Below, one piece after another: positions 8,930-17,304 of a DNA stretch of 64,000 bases. Source of the stretch: Stutzerimonas stutzeri (lineage in GTDB: Bacteria > Pseudomonadota > Gammaproteobacteria > Pseudomonadales > Pseudomonadaceae); the NCBI RefSeq assembly GCF_038561965.1, contig NZ_CP139348.1, positions 3,782,001-3,846,000 on the forward strand, given 5' to 3'. The position numbers were made by a program, and so were the translations under genes. Position 1 is the stretch's first letter. Each line of letters opens with the position of its first letter. Under the pieces are notes generated by a model. It was given only the letters and a program-made list of their open reading frames with translations. It had not been told where the DNA came from and did not search any database.

Positions 8930-10477
8930 TCAATGCCGTAAATGCCGCGGTCGCAACCCCGTCAGCAATAGCCCAGCGGCAAACGCCGCCAGCCCAGCGC
9001 ACACGAGAATTCCCAGCTTCAGCGCACGCTGCTGCCAACCCCAGGCGAACCATTCCTGCGCAGGCACATTGAGCCACCAGACCACCGCCACCATCGCAGC
9101 ACAGGCGGCCGCTAGACGCAGCCCGAACGGCCACCACCCAGGCGCAGGGCGATAAACGCCAACCTTGTACAGCCCCCAGAACAGGAGTACGGCGTTGAGC
9201 ATCGAAGACAACGACGTCGCAAGCGCCAGCCCGACATGCTGGAGCGGCCAGATCAGGATCAGATTCATCACCATGTTCGCGACCATGCAGATGACCGCGA
9301 CGCGCACCGGGGTCTTCAGATCCTGACGAGCAAAGAACCCCGGCGCCAGCACCTTGATCAACATGAACGCCAGCACTCCCAGCGAATAGGCCTGCAGCGC
9401 CCTGGCCGACTGCACCACCGCCTCCTCGCTCATGGCGCCGTAATAGAACAGGCTGGCAATCATCGGCTCGGCGAGAATGCCCAACGCCAGCGCCGCGGGA
9501 ACGCCGACCAGCAACACCATGCGCAACGCCCAATCGACGGTCGCGGAGAACGCCTTCGGATCGTCACCGGCATGCTGGCGCGACAGGCTCGGCAGAATCA
9601 CCGTACCGATGGCGATGCCGAACGCACCCAAAGGCAGCTCGGACAACCGATCGGCGTAGTACAGCCAGGACACACTGCCGGTCTGCAGAAAGGACGCCAG
9701 GACCGTATCGAGCAGCAGATTGATCTGACTGACCGACACACCAAACAGCGCCGGCACCATCAGCAACATGATGCGCCGCACACCTTCATCGCCGCGCTTG
9801 ACCCGCGGCCTGGGCAGCAAGCCCAGCTTGGCAACGTATGGGAGCTGAAACGCCAGCTGGGCGAAGCCCGCGACGAACACACCCCAAGCCAGCGCCATGA
9901 TTGGCTGATCGAAATAGGGCGTGAGAAACACCGCCGAGGCGATCATGCAGACATTGAGCAGCACCGGGGTGAAGCCCGGCACGGCGAAATACCCGTAACT
10001 ATTGAGCACACCGGAGGTGAATGCCGTTAGCGAGATCAGCATCAGGTAGGGAAAGGTGATGCGCAGCAACTCGCCGGCCAGCTGCATCTTGGCCGGATCG
10101 TCATGGAAGCCCGGCGCGAAAACCATCACTACATAAGGCGCGAACAGCACACCCAACGCCGTCAGCCCAGCAAGAATCAGCCCGAGCATCCCAGCAGTAC
10201 GATCGACCAATTGCTTGACGTCAGCCAGCGTACGCTTGGCGCGATATTCCGAAAGCACCGGCACGAAGGCCTGCGCGAAGGCGCCCTCGGCAAACAGCCG
10301 ACGCAGGAAGTTGGGGATCTTGAACGCGATGAAGAAGGCGTCGGCGGCAGCCCCTGAACCGAAGTAGCTGGCGACGACCATATCGCGTACCATGCCCAGC
10401 ACGCGTGACAGCAGGGTCATGACACTGACCACGGCGCTGGAACGCAACAATCCGCCCTTGCCGGTTTTTTCGGACAT
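8930..10477 (-). CDS. murJ: Lipid II flippase MurJ (MviN)
   Basis: A 515-residue polytopic membrane protein of the MATE/MVF (MOP) superfamily with about 14 membrane segments. The N-terminal signature SVMTLLSRVLGMVRD and the FFIAFKIPNFLRRLFAEGAF loop are characteristic. It flips lipid II across the inner membrane for peptidoglycan synthesis. The order murJ-ribF-ileS is the usual one in Pseudomonas. It is divergent from rpsT, with a 221-base shared upstream region. Confidence 0.97.
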   Translation of the reverse strand: MSEKTGKGGLLRSSAVVSVMTLLSRVLGMVRDMVVASYFGSGAAADAFFIAFKIPNFLRRLFAEGAFAQAFVPVLSEYRAKRTLADVKQLVDRTAGMLGLILAGLTALGVLFAPYVVMVFAPGFHDDPAKMQLAGELLRITFPYLMLISLTAFTSGVLNSYGYFAVPGFTPVLLNVCMIASAVFLTPYFDQPIMALAWGVFVAGFAQLAFQLPYVAKLGLLPRPRVKRGDEGVRRIMLLMVPALFGVSVSQINLLLDTVLASFLQTGSVSWLYYADRLSELPLGAFGIAIGTVILPSLSRQHAGDDPKAFSATVDWALRMVLLVGVPAALALGILAEPMIASLFYYGAMSEEAVVQSARALQAYSLGVLAFMLIKVLAPGFFARQDLKTPVRVAVICMVANMVMNLILIWPLQHVGLALATSLSSMLNAVLLFWGLYKVGVYRPAPGWWPFGLRLAAACAAMVAVVWWLNVPAQEWFAWGWQQRALKLGILVCAGLAAFAAGLLLTGLRPRHLRH

Positions 10478-10620
10478 TTGTCTTCCTAGAATTGCAGCGA
10501 GATTGATCGACCGAGCGCTCAGCGCCGGCCGGATCGATGGCCAGTTACGACACGAAACGAGGCGGCGAGTTTAGCCGCAGCCCTTCTGTCCGACCAGCTT
10601 CTCAAGCCATTCGACTGGGC

Positions 10621-10649
10621 TTGACAAGCGCCCTTCGCGTCGGCATGAT
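10621..10649 (+). promoter_or_regulatory. Sigma-70-like promoter for rpsT
   Basis: TTGACA (10621-10626), a 17-base spacer, then CATGAT (10644-10649). It gives a start near 10656 and a 5' leader of about 43 bases to the rpsT GTG codon. It lies in the divergent murJ/rpsT gap. Confidence 0.6.
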
Positions 10650-10698
10650 TCGCGGCCTTATTTGCTTGCAATCCCCCCAGTTTTCGAGGAGTTCGACG

Positions 10699-10977
10699 GT
10701 GGCCAACAGCCCTTCCGCCAAAAAACGCGCAATTCAGGCTGAGAAGCGTCGCAGCCACAATGCCAGCTTGCGCTCCATGGTTCGTACCTACATCAAGAAT
10801 GTGGTCAAGGCCATCGACGCCAAAGACCTGGACAAGGCTCGCACAGCCTACACTGCAGCTGTGCCGGTCATTGACCGCATGGCCGACAAAGGCATCATCC
10901 ACAAGAACAAAGCCGCTCGTCACAAGAGCCGCCTGAACGGCCACATCAAGGCCCTCGGCGAAGCTGCTGCAGCCTAA
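10699..10977 (+). CDS. rpsT: 30S ribosomal protein S20
   Basis: 92 residues, beginning MANSPSAKKRAIQAEKRR, the S20 signature; Lys/Arg/Ala rich throughout. Translation starts at GTG 10699, 8 bases after an AGGAG Shine-Dalgarno; the longer in-frame extension upstream is not S20-like and would overlap the promoter. S20 binds 16S rRNA early in 30S assembly. It is monocistronic, with its own promoter and a strong terminator. Confidence 0.97.
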   Translation: MANSPSAKKRAIQAEKRRSHNASLRSMVRTYIKNVVKAIDAKDLDKARTAYTAAVPVIDRMADKGIIHKNKAARHKSRLNGHIKALGEAAAA

Positions 10978-10990
10978 CTGCAGGTTCTTG

Positions 10991-11018
10991 AAAAAAACCG
11001 GCCTAGGCCGGTTTTTTT
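10991..11018. terminator. Strong rho-independent terminator after rpsT (bidirectional)
   Basis: AAAAAAACCGGCC followed directly by its complement ending in seven T. The perfect palindrome has A- and T-tracts on both sides, so it can end rpsT (+) and the creA-like gene (-). Confidence 0.93.
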
Positions 11019-11066
11019 ATGCTCCGCTTCTACCCGCCACCACGATGACGAGCAAAAAAGTCCGGA

Positions 11067-11531
11067 TTACGGCGCGACAGGCCAGGGCAGAATCGGAATA
11101 GCCGTCACCGCATTCTGCGGACTACCCTCGATGATGCGATCGCTGTAGACCAGATAGACCAGCGTATTGCGCGACTCATCGAAGAAGCGCACCACCTGCA
11201 TGGTCTTGAATACCAGCGATGTGCGCTCCTTGAAGACCACATCTCCATCCTTGAGCTTACCGTTGACGCGAATGGGGCCGACCTGGCGACAAGCGATGGA
11301 CGCTTCCGCACGATCCTCGGCGAGCCCCAGCCCACCCTTGATACCGCCTGTCTTGGCGCGCGACAGATAACAGGTCACGCCATCGACCAAGGGATCATCG
11401 AACGCCTCGACGACAATCTTGTGATTCGGCCCGAGCCATTTGAAGACCGTATCCACCTCTCCGATGGTCTCAGCCGATGCCAGCGCAGGAGCAGCCAGTC
11501 CAAGAGCCAACGCGAGAGCAATCAGACGCAT
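11067..11531 (-). CDS. CreA family protein
   Basis: A 154-residue secreted protein of the CreA family, whose function is unknown. A signal peptide (MRLIALALALGLAAPALASA) precedes the CreA domain (FKWLGPNHKIVVEAFDDP, VTCYLSRAKTGG, IACRQVG), with two Cys. I chose the start at 11531, preceded by GAGGTGAAG, rather than the Met five codons upstream, which overlaps proB and has no such site. It follows proB after 7 bases, so it is probably in the obgE-proB transcript. Confidence 0.88.
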   Translation of the reverse strand: MRLIALALALGLAAPALASAETIGEVDTVFKWLGPNHKIVVEAFDDPLVDGVTCYLSRAKTGGIKGGLGLAEDRAEASIACRQVGPIRVNGKLKDGDVVFKERTSLVFKTMQVVRFFDESRNTLVYLVYSDRIIEGSPQNAVTAIPILPWPVAP

Positions 11532-11538
11532 CTTCACC

Positions 11539-12657
11539 TCAGACAAGAATCATATTGTCGCGATGGATGAGTTCCGGCTCGTCGACGTAACCGAGCAGCT
11601 TTTCGATCTCGTCTGACGGCCGCCCGAGTATGCGCTGCGCCTCGGCTGCGCTGTAGTTCACCAGACCACGAGCGACCTCCGAACCCTGAGGCCCGACACA
11701 GATCACCATTTCACCGCGACGGAACGCGCCCTGCACTGCACGAACACCAACAGGCAGCAGGCTGCGATTGCCTTGGCGCAAGGCATGCACGGCACCATCA
11801 TCCAGCGTCAGCGTGCCCCGCGTCTGCAGATGGCCGGCCAGCCACTGCTTGCGCGCCGCATGCCGGCTGCATTCCGGCGCCAATAGCGTACCCAGGCGCT
11901 CACCTGCCTTGAGCCGCGCCAGCACCCGCTCGATGCGACCACCGACAATCACCGTATGCGCGCCGGAACGTGCCGCCAGGCGTGCCGCGCGCAACTTGGT
12001 CTGCATACCACCGCGCCCCAGCGCCCCACCCGTGCTGCCAGCCACTGCATCCAGCGCAGGATCGTCAGCACGCGCCTCGCTGATGAGATTGGCTTCAGGA
12101 TTGAAGCGAGGATCGGCATCGAACATGCCGTCGCGGTCGGTCAGAATGACCAGCAGATCGGCCTCTACAAGGTTGGCGACCAGCGCGCCAAGCGTGTCGT
12201 TGTCACCAAAGCGAATCTCGTCGGTGACAACGGTGTCGTTCTCATTGATGACCGGCACCACACCGAGATCGATGAGCGTACGCAGCGTGCTGCGCGCATT
12301 GAGGTAGCGCTTGCGATCCGACAAATCGTCATGAGTGACCAGAATCTGCGCCGTCTGCTGATCGCAGCGGGCAAAGCTCGACTCCCACGCGCGAATCAGG
12401 CCCATCTGCCCAACAGCGGCAGCCGCCTGCAACTCATGTACCGCCTTGGGCCGGGAGGTCCAACCCAGACGACTCATACCTGCAGCAACCGCCCCAGAGG
12501 ACACCAGCACCAACTCGACGCCCGCCTCGCGCAGGGCGACCATCTGATCGACCCAGACCGCCATCGCCGCTTGATCGAGCCCGCGACCATCGGCGGTCAA
12601 CAGCGCACTTCCGATCTTGATCACCCAGCGCCGCGCACCGCTCACCTTGTCCCGCAT
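11539..12657 (-). CDS. proB: Glutamate 5-kinase
   Basis: 372 residues; first step of proline synthesis (Glu + ATP to glutamyl-5-phosphate). The N-terminal amino-acid kinase domain is shown by VIKIGSALLT, VSSGAVAAG, INENDTV and FGDNDTLGA. The C-terminal PUA domain is at about residues 280-360 (TLTLDDGAVHALRQGNRSLLPVGV). It is downstream of obgE, as is usual in Pseudomonas, with 98 bases and a hairpin (12727-12748) between. Confidence 0.96.
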   Translation of the reverse strand: MRDKVSGARRWVIKIGSALLTADGRGLDQAAMAVWVDQMVALREAGVELVLVSSGAVAAGMSRLGWTSRPKAVHELQAAAAVGQMGLIRAWESSFARCDQQTAQILVTHDDLSDRKRYLNARSTLRTLIDLGVVPVINENDTVVTDEIRFGDNDTLGALVANLVEADLLVILTDRDGMFDADPRFNPEANLISEARADDPALDAVAGSTGGALGRGGMQTKLRAARLAARSGAHTVIVGGRIERVLARLKAGERLGTLLAPECSRHAARKQWLAGHLQTRGTLTLDDGAVHALRQGNRSLLPVGVRAVQGAFRRGEMVICVGPQGSEVARGLVNYSAAEAQRILGRPSDEIEKLLGYVDEPELIHRDNMILV

Positions 12658-12726
12658 CGTTCCCGCCTTCTATACGGCCAAAACATTTCCAGATCGGGCT
12701 GCGCACGAGCCAGCCACCACTCGCTT

Positions 12727-12748
12727 ACCAGGCCGCCAGCGGCCTGGT
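12727..12748. terminator. Hairpin between obgE and proB
   Basis: A 10-base inverted repeat ACCAGGCCGC / GCGGCCTGGT with two bases between. There is no U-tract on the minus strand, so it is more likely an mRNA processing or attenuation hairpin than a full terminator. Confidence 0.4.
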
Positions 12749-12755
12749 GCTTGAC

Positions 12756-13973
12756 TCAGCGTACGTAGATGATCTCGGCGCCGCCTTCGTCATCATCATC
12801 GTCGTCGAAGTCGTCATCCTCGACCTCATCGGCCGCCTTGACGCCAGCACGACGCAGCGCGCGCTGATCGTCGAGCTCCTGCAACCGAGCACGCGCCTCA
12901 TCTTCGATCTGCTGATCGAGCTCGGCCAATGCCTCGGCATAGGCTGGCTCTTCGGCAATACGCACGGCGCGCTCGTCCAGATAACGCATGACAGCCTGAC
13001 TCAGCGCTTCGGTACCCTCACTCTCCAGCGCGGAGATGACGAATACCGGACCCTCCCAGTCGAGGCGCTCCACCACCTGCCGAACGCGCTCTTCGCGGTC
13101 TTCCTCAAGCAACTGGTCGGCCTTGTTCAACACCAGCCAGCGATCACGCTGAGCCAGTGCCGGGCTGAATTTTTCCAGCTCACTGAGGATGATCTCGGCG
13201 GCATCGGCCGGGTCGCTCTCATCCAGCGGCGCCATGTCCACCAGATGCAATAGCAGGCGCGTGCGCGCCAGATGCTTGAGAAAGCGAATACCCAGACCCG
13301 CACCGTCCGAAGCCCCCTCGATCAGCCCCGGAATGTCAGCCACGACAAAGCTTTTGTAGCGGCCGACACTGACGACGCCAAGATTGGGAATCAGTGTGGT
13401 GAACGGATAATCGGCCACTTTCGGCTTGGCAGCCGACACCGACCGGATAAACGTGCTCTTGCCAGCATTGGGCATACCCAGCAGACCGACGTCAGCCAGC
13501 ACCTTCAGCTCCAGCTTCAGATCGCGCGCATCGCCCGGCTTGCCCGGCGTGGTCTGCCGCGGCGCCCGATTGGTGCTGGACTTGAAGCGCGTATTACCCA
13601 ACCCGTGCCAGCCACCCTGAGCGACGAGCAAACGCTGCCCCGCCTTGGTCAGGTCGCCAATCACATCCTGGGTGGCGGCATCGATCACCGTGGTACCGAC
13701 CGGCACCGGCAGGATCAGATCCTCCCCCTTGGCACCGGTACACTCAGTGCTGCCGCCCTTCTCGCCATTGGGTGCATTGAAGCGACGGGTATAGCGGTAG
13801 TCGACCAGCGTATTGAGGTTCTCGTCAGCCACCAGATAAATGGAGCCGCCATCACCGCCATCACCGCCGTTCGGGCCACCCTTTTCGATGAACTTCTCTC
13901 TACGAAAGCTCATCATGCCGTTGCCGCCGTCGCCGGCCTTTACAAAAATCGATACTTCATCGACGAATTTCAT
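12756..13973 (-). CDS. obgE: GTPase ObgE/CgtA
   Basis: A 405-residue Obg GTPase that binds the 50S subunit and couples ribosome maturation to (p)ppGpp. The Gly-rich OBG fold is residues 1-158 (GGDGGDGGSIYL). The G domain follows: G1 GMPNAGKST (166-174), G3 DIPGLIEGAS, G4 NKAD, G5 ISALE. The C-terminal tail is strongly acidic (a run of Asp/Glu near residue 390), typical of proteobacterial Obg. It sits downstream of rplU-rpmA, the conserved order. Confidence 0.97.
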   Translation of the reverse strand: MKFVDEVSIFVKAGDGGNGMMSFRREKFIEKGGPNGGDGGDGGSIYLVADENLNTLVDYRYTRRFNAPNGEKGGSTECTGAKGEDLILPVPVGTTVIDAATQDVIGDLTKAGQRLLVAQGGWHGLGNTRFKSSTNRAPRQTTPGKPGDARDLKLELKVLADVGLLGMPNAGKSTFIRSVSAAKPKVADYPFTTLIPNLGVVSVGRYKSFVVADIPGLIEGASDGAGLGIRFLKHLARTRLLLHLVDMAPLDESDPADAAEIILSELEKFSPALAQRDRWLVLNKADQLLEEDREERVRQVVERLDWEGPVFVISALESEGTEALSQAVMRYLDERAVRIAEEPAYAEALAELDQQIEDEARARLQELDDQRALRRAGVKAADEVEDDDFDDDDDDEGGAEIIYVR

Positions 13974-14097
13974 GAGAACGCCTCCCGTCGCAGGACGGGC
14001 TTAAGAAACAAGAAACGTAAGGGTCTTGCAAAAAACCCAGCGAAAACTGAATGAGCACCGAGCAGTTCTTTGCAAGAGCCTCACAGGATACAGAAAC

Positions 14098-14127
14098 AAA
14101 AAAGCCCCGTCGCATGACAGGGCTTTT
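14098..14127 (-). terminator. Rho-independent terminator after rpmA
   Basis: Read on the minus strand, AAAAGCCC..GTC pairs with GAC..GGGCTTTT across a short loop and is followed by T6. It lies 16 bases past the rpmA stop and would partly separate rplU-rpmA from obgE. Confidence 0.85.
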
Positions 14128-14142
14128 CCAGCAACGACGCAG

Positions 14143-14400
14143 TTAGGCTGCGACGACGCTCACGTAGCGACGGCCAAAAGCGCCCTTCACTTCGAATTTG
14201 ATCACGCCTTCGACTTTCGCGAACAGGGTGTGATCCTTGCCCATGCCAACACCGAAACCGGGGTGGAACTGGGTGCCGCGCTGACGCACGATGATGTTAC
14301 CGGCCTTGATAGCCTGGCCGCCGTACATCTTCACGCCAAGGCGTTTGGCTTCTGAGTCGCGACCGTTGCGGGTAGAACCGCCAGCTTTTTTGTGTGCCAT
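14143..14400 (-). CDS. rpmA: 50S ribosomal protein L27
   Basis: 85 residues with the invariant L27 N-terminus MAHKKAGGSTRNGRDSE; the flexible N-terminal tail reaches the peptidyl transferase centre. Length equals that of E. coli L27. It follows rplU after 35 bases in the conserved rplU-rpmA unit. Confidence 0.98.
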   Translation of the reverse strand: MAHKKAGGSTRNGRDSEAKRLGVKMYGGQAIKAGNIIVRQRGTQFHPGFGVGMGKDHTLFAKVEGVIKFEVKGAFGRRYVSVVAA

Positions 14401-14435
14401 GAGTTCAATACTCCTATAAGGGGATTCAGGCCCAA

Positions 14436-14747
14436 TTAGCCCTGAATACCGGTGATTTTGACCTCAGTGAACCACTGACGGTGGCCCTGACGCTTCATGT
14501 GGTGCTTACGACGGCGGAATTTGATGATGGTGACCTTGTCGTGACGGCCTTGGGCGATCACTTCAGCGGTAACCTTGGCACCATCAACCACCGGAGCGCC
14601 GATTTTTACATCTTCGCCGTTGCCGATCAGCAGAACGCGGTCGAAAGTGACAGCTTCGCCAGTGGCAACTTCGAGTTTTTCAATCTTGAGGTATTCGCCT
14701 TCGGCGACCTTGTATTGCTTGCCGCCGGTTACGATAACTGCGTACAT
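14436..14747 (-). CDS. rplU: 50S ribosomal protein L21
   Basis: 103 residues (MYAVIVTGGKQYKVAEGEYL), with the RRRKHHMKRQGHRQ 23S rRNA-binding segment near the C-terminus. I use the start at 14747, preceded by GGAGAT; the 75 extra upstream codons of the open frame are not L21 and span the promoter. It is first gene of rplU-rpmA(-obgE), divergent from ispB. Confidence 0.97.
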   Translation of the reverse strand: MYAVIVTGGKQYKVAEGEYLKIEKLEVATGEAVTFDRVLLIGNGEDVKIGAPVVDGAKVTAEVIAQGRHDKVTIIKFRRRKHHMKRQGHRQWFTEVKITGIQG

Positions 14748-14887
14748 CTGTGTATCTCCGTTGATCCTGCTCACCCAGCGCTTTGAAATAATGGTTAGTG
14801 GCTGGCATGGCTGCATGGGGCCGGAAGGTGACGCCCGTGCAATTGCGTAAGGCAGGGAAATGCCCAGGGGGAAGTTCAGGGTCCGCG

Positions 14888-14916
14888 ATTGTACGCATGC
14901 GATAGACCCCACGCAA
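14888..14916 (-). promoter_or_regulatory. Sigma-70-like promoter for rplU-rpmA
   Basis: On the minus strand, TTGCGT (14916-14911), a 17-base spacer and TACAAT (14893-14888). It leaves a leader of about 130 bases before rplU. Confidence 0.65.
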
Positions 14917-14934
14917 TAGCCAACTGGCGTTGCC

Positions 14935-14963
14935 TTGACAGTGCCAGACCTGCCCCCTAGCAT
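14935..14963 (+). promoter_or_regulatory. Sigma-70-like promoter for ispB
   Basis: TTGACA (14935-14940), 17-base spacer, TAGCAT (14958-14963). The predicted start near 14970 gives a short leader containing GAGGAG before the ATG at 14990. Confidence 0.7.
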
Positions 14964-14989
14964 GCCGCGCAATCTGCGAGGAGTCCCCG

Positions 14990-15958
14990 ATGCAACCCCA
15001 GCCTTTCTATCAAGTTGTGGCGGACGATTTTGCCGCTGTCGACGGCATCATCCGCAAGCAACTGACTTCGCGCGTTCCTCTGGTGGAAAAGATCGGGGAT
15101 TACATCACGTCGGCCGGCGGCAAGCGCCTGCGCCCGTTGCTGGTACTGCTCAGCGGCAGTGCGCTCGGCCATCAGGGCGATCAACTGCGCCTGCTCGCCG
15201 CAATCATCGAATTCCTGCACACCTCCACGCTGCTGCATGACGACGTGGTCGACATGTCCGGAATGCGCCGCGGCCGCTCCACCGCCAATGCCCTATGGGG
15301 CAACGCCCCAAGCGTGCTGGTTGGCGACTTTCTATATGCGCGCTCGTTCGAAATGATGGTGGAGCTGGATTCCATGGCGGTGATGCGCATCATCTCGCAG
15401 GCGACGCGCGTCATCGCCGAAGGCGAAGTGCTGCAATTGTCGAAAGTTCGCGACGCCAGCACCACCGAAGAGATCTACATGGAGGTCATCCGCGGCAAGA
15501 CCGCCATGCTGTTCGAAGCCTCGACTCACAGCGCAGCCACCCTGGCCGGAGCCAGCGAGGAGCAGCGTGAAGCGCTGCGGACCTTCGGCGACCATCTCGG
15601 CATCGCCTTCCAGCTGGTCGACGACCTGCTCGATTATCAGGGCGACGCCGAAACCCTCGGCAAGAACGTCGGCGACGATCTTGCCGAAGGTAAACCCACC
15701 CTTCCGCTGATCTACACCATGCGCGAAGGTACCGCCGAACAGGCTGCCCTGGTACGCAAGGCCATTCAGAAAGGCGGCTTGGAAGATCTGGAAAGCATCC
15801 GTGCCGCCGTTGAGGCGTCAGGTGCACTGGACTACACCGCCAGACTCGCGCGCGACTATGCCGAACGCGCCATCGCCTGCCTGGAAGTCATCCCCGCCAA
15901 CCAGTACCGCGATGCACTGGTCGAGCTCTGCCACTTCGCGGTAGCACGCACGCACTGA
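14990..15958 (+). CDS. ispB: Octaprenyl/polyprenyl diphosphate synthase
   Basis: A 322-residue trans-prenyltransferase that extends FPP with IPP to make the ubiquinone side chain. The first Asp-rich motif is DDVVD at 84-88 (FARM) and the second DDLLD at about 211-215 (SARM), with GGKRLRP near the N-terminus. The start at 14990 has GAGGAG upstream. Ribosomal genes rplU/rpmA lie divergently, as in E. coli and Pseudomonas. Chain length (C40 versus C45) cannot be read with certainty here. Confidence 0.95.
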   Translation: MQPQPFYQVVADDFAAVDGIIRKQLTSRVPLVEKIGDYITSAGGKRLRPLLVLLSGSALGHQGDQLRLLAAIIEFLHTSTLLHDDVVDMSGMRRGRSTANALWGNAPSVLVGDFLYARSFEMMVELDSMAVMRIISQATRVIAEGEVLQLSKVRDASTTEEIYMEVIRGKTAMLFEASTHSAATLAGASEEQREALRTFGDHLGIAFQLVDDLLDYQGDAETLGKNVGDDLAEGKPTLPLIYTMREGTAEQAALVRKAIQKGGLEDLESIRAAVEASGALDYTARLARDYAERAIACLEVIPANQYRDALVELCHFAVARTH

Positions 15959-16054
15959 CCCCCGCACGACGACGCTGCGCCGCGTGCGCAGCCGTCACCT
16001 TCTAACACCTCAGGCCATTCGTACGTGCGCAGGGCATATTGCGCTTGCATATTT

Positions 16055-16073
16055 GCGAATAACAATTATTCTC
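16055..16073. promoter_or_regulatory. Fur-box-like operator upstream of the small gene at 16101
   Basis: GCGAATAACAATTATTCTC agrees with the 19-base Fur consensus (GATAATGATAATCATTATC) at 13 of 19 positions by hand count. It overlaps a possible -10 (TATTCT) of a promoter whose -35 would be TTGCAT (16045-16050). It ends 27 bases before the start codon of the next gene, so Fur with Fe2+ would repress it. Confidence 0.65.
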
Positions 16074-16100
16074 ATTAAGAGAATTAATTGGAGGTGCCGC

Positions 16101-16328
16101 ATGACTTATCTGATAGACGCCTGGCTGGATCGCCCGCAACCGTACCTGCGCATACTCGACCGCAACACCGGTGCCGTATGCGTTTCACTTGAAGGGGATG
16201 CACTGGAGGAGTTGCGCGAACAGGGCGATCTCGATCTTCAGGAGCTGAGTACGAGTGAGCCCTGCATACTGAAGGAACAGGTCCGCAACCTGTTTCTTTT
16301 CAGTTATGCCCGCGCGTTGCGGCCTTAG
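16101..16328 (+). CDS. Small conserved protein of the PA4570 type (probably iron-regulated)
   Basis: A 75-residue acidic protein of unknown function (MTYLIDAWLDRPQPYLRI...). The start at 16101 has a strong GGAGGT; the open frame extends upstream through the promoter and is not credible there. No signal peptide or membrane segment is seen. One Cys lies in GAVCVS and one in EPCIL; the C-terminus is FLFSYARALRP. The position just after ispB is that of the P. aeruginosa small gene PA4570, and I recall similar sequence, but this is from memory. The Fur-like box suggests iron-starvation expression. Confidence 0.8.
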   Translation: MTYLIDAWLDRPQPYLRILDRNTGAVCVSLEGDALEELREQGDLDLQELSTSEPCILKEQVRNLFLFSYARALRP

Positions 16329-16332
16329 CCAG

Positions 16333-16364
16333 CCAGGCAGCCTACGAATGCGTAAGCTGCCTGG
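16333..16364 (+). terminator. Hairpin after the small iron-regulated gene
   Basis: A perfect 9-base inverted repeat CCAGGCAGC / GCTGCCTGG with a 14-base loop begins 4 bases after the stop codon. No U-tract follows. It lies between convergent genes. Confidence 0.45.
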
Positions 16365-16435
16365 TGATAGCGCGGGATGCGCAGCAGTCAGGCTCATTCA
16401 CCGCGCGCGGCGCAGCCTGCTGCCGCAATAGCCGG

Positions 16436-17053
16436 TCAGAGAACGTCCAGCAACTCGACGTCGAACACCAGCGTGCTGTGCGGTGGGATGCCGCCGACAC
16501 CCTGCGCGCCGTAGGCCAGCTCGCTGGGTACATACAAGCGCCACTTGCTGCCGGCATTCATCAGCTGCAGTGCTTCGGTCCAGCCGGCGATCACGCCACC
16601 AACCGGAAACTCGGCAGGCTGGCCACGCTGGTAGGAGCTGTCAAACACACTGCCATCGATCAGCGTGCCATGGTAATGCGTACGTACGTTGTCCTCGCGG
16701 GACGGCTTGGCGCCATCGCCGGTGGTCAGCACTTCGTACTGCAGCCCCGACTCCAGCACGACCACGCCTTCACGCTTGGCGTTCTCGACGAGGAAGGCGC
16801 GACCTTCGGCAGCGGCCGCTTCGGCTTTGTGCTGCGCCTCGGCCTGCATGCGCTCGCGAATCACCGCGAAACTGGCGTTCAGCGCTTCCGGGCTGACCTG
16901 GCTGGCTACGCCGGCGAAGGCATCACGAATGCCGGCGATCACTGCATCAAGACTGACGCCCGGCGGAGGATTGTCACGCAGCTGGTCCCCCAACTGACGG
17001 CCGATGCCATAGCTCACACGGGTTTCGTCAGTGGACAGGTTGAGGTCGGTCAT
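16436..17053 (-). CDS. fklB: FKBP-type peptidyl-prolyl isomerase, FklB/FKBP22 type
   Basis: 205 residues. An N-terminal helical dimerisation domain (residues 1-85, TRVSYGIGRQLGDQL) precedes a complete FKBP domain with VRTHYHGTLIDGSVFDSSY, GVIAGWTEALQLM and VPSELAYG and the closing DVELLDVL. There is no signal peptide, so it is cytoplasmic, like E. coli FklB. The P. aeruginosa equivalent is near PA4572, consistent with the local order. It is apparently monocistronic. Confidence 0.92.
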   Translation of the reverse strand: MTDLNLSTDETRVSYGIGRQLGDQLRDNPPPGVSLDAVIAGIRDAFAGVASQVSPEALNASFAVIRERMQAEAQHKAEAAAAEGRAFLVENAKREGVVVLESGLQYEVLTTGDGAKPSREDNVRTHYHGTLIDGSVFDSSYQRGQPAEFPVGGVIAGWTEALQLMNAGSKWRLYVPSELAYGAQGVGGIPPHSTLVFDVELLDVL

Positions 17054-17166
17054 ACCGGGCTCCGAAAGGAAAAAAGGTCGGGCAGACTAGCACAGCTGTA
17101 TCGGGCCGGAGCAGTCACCGGCCCGCGCAAACACACCACTGACGACGCTGCCAGTAGCTCGCACAC

Positions 17167-17304
17167 CTACACACTCCGGCTGCGCCGACAGCGCTCCGAG
17201 CAGTAACGCACCTCCTCCCAGCAACGCGCCCACTTCTTTCGCCAGGCAAATGGCAGGCGACATGCAACACAATGCTTGAACGGCAGCTCGGCTTTCTTTT
17301 TCAC
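17167..17304 (-). CDS. DUF2256 family small zinc-ribbon-like protein
   Basis: 45 residues from a GTG start (17304). The sequence carries CVAC...WRKKWARCWEEVRYCSERC, the four-cysteine DUF2256 pattern (CxxC then YCSxRC) plus WRKKW. Function is unknown; the Cys pairs suggest zinc binding. The GTG overlaps the TGA of an upstream 39-codon ORF (sequence GTGA), suggesting translational coupling. A longer Met-initiated version exists upstream in the same frame, but its first 17 residues lie inside the 39-codon ORF and do not resemble the family. Confidence 0.75.
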   Translation of the reverse strand: MKKKAELPFKHCVACRLPFAWRKKWARCWEEVRYCSERCRRSRSV

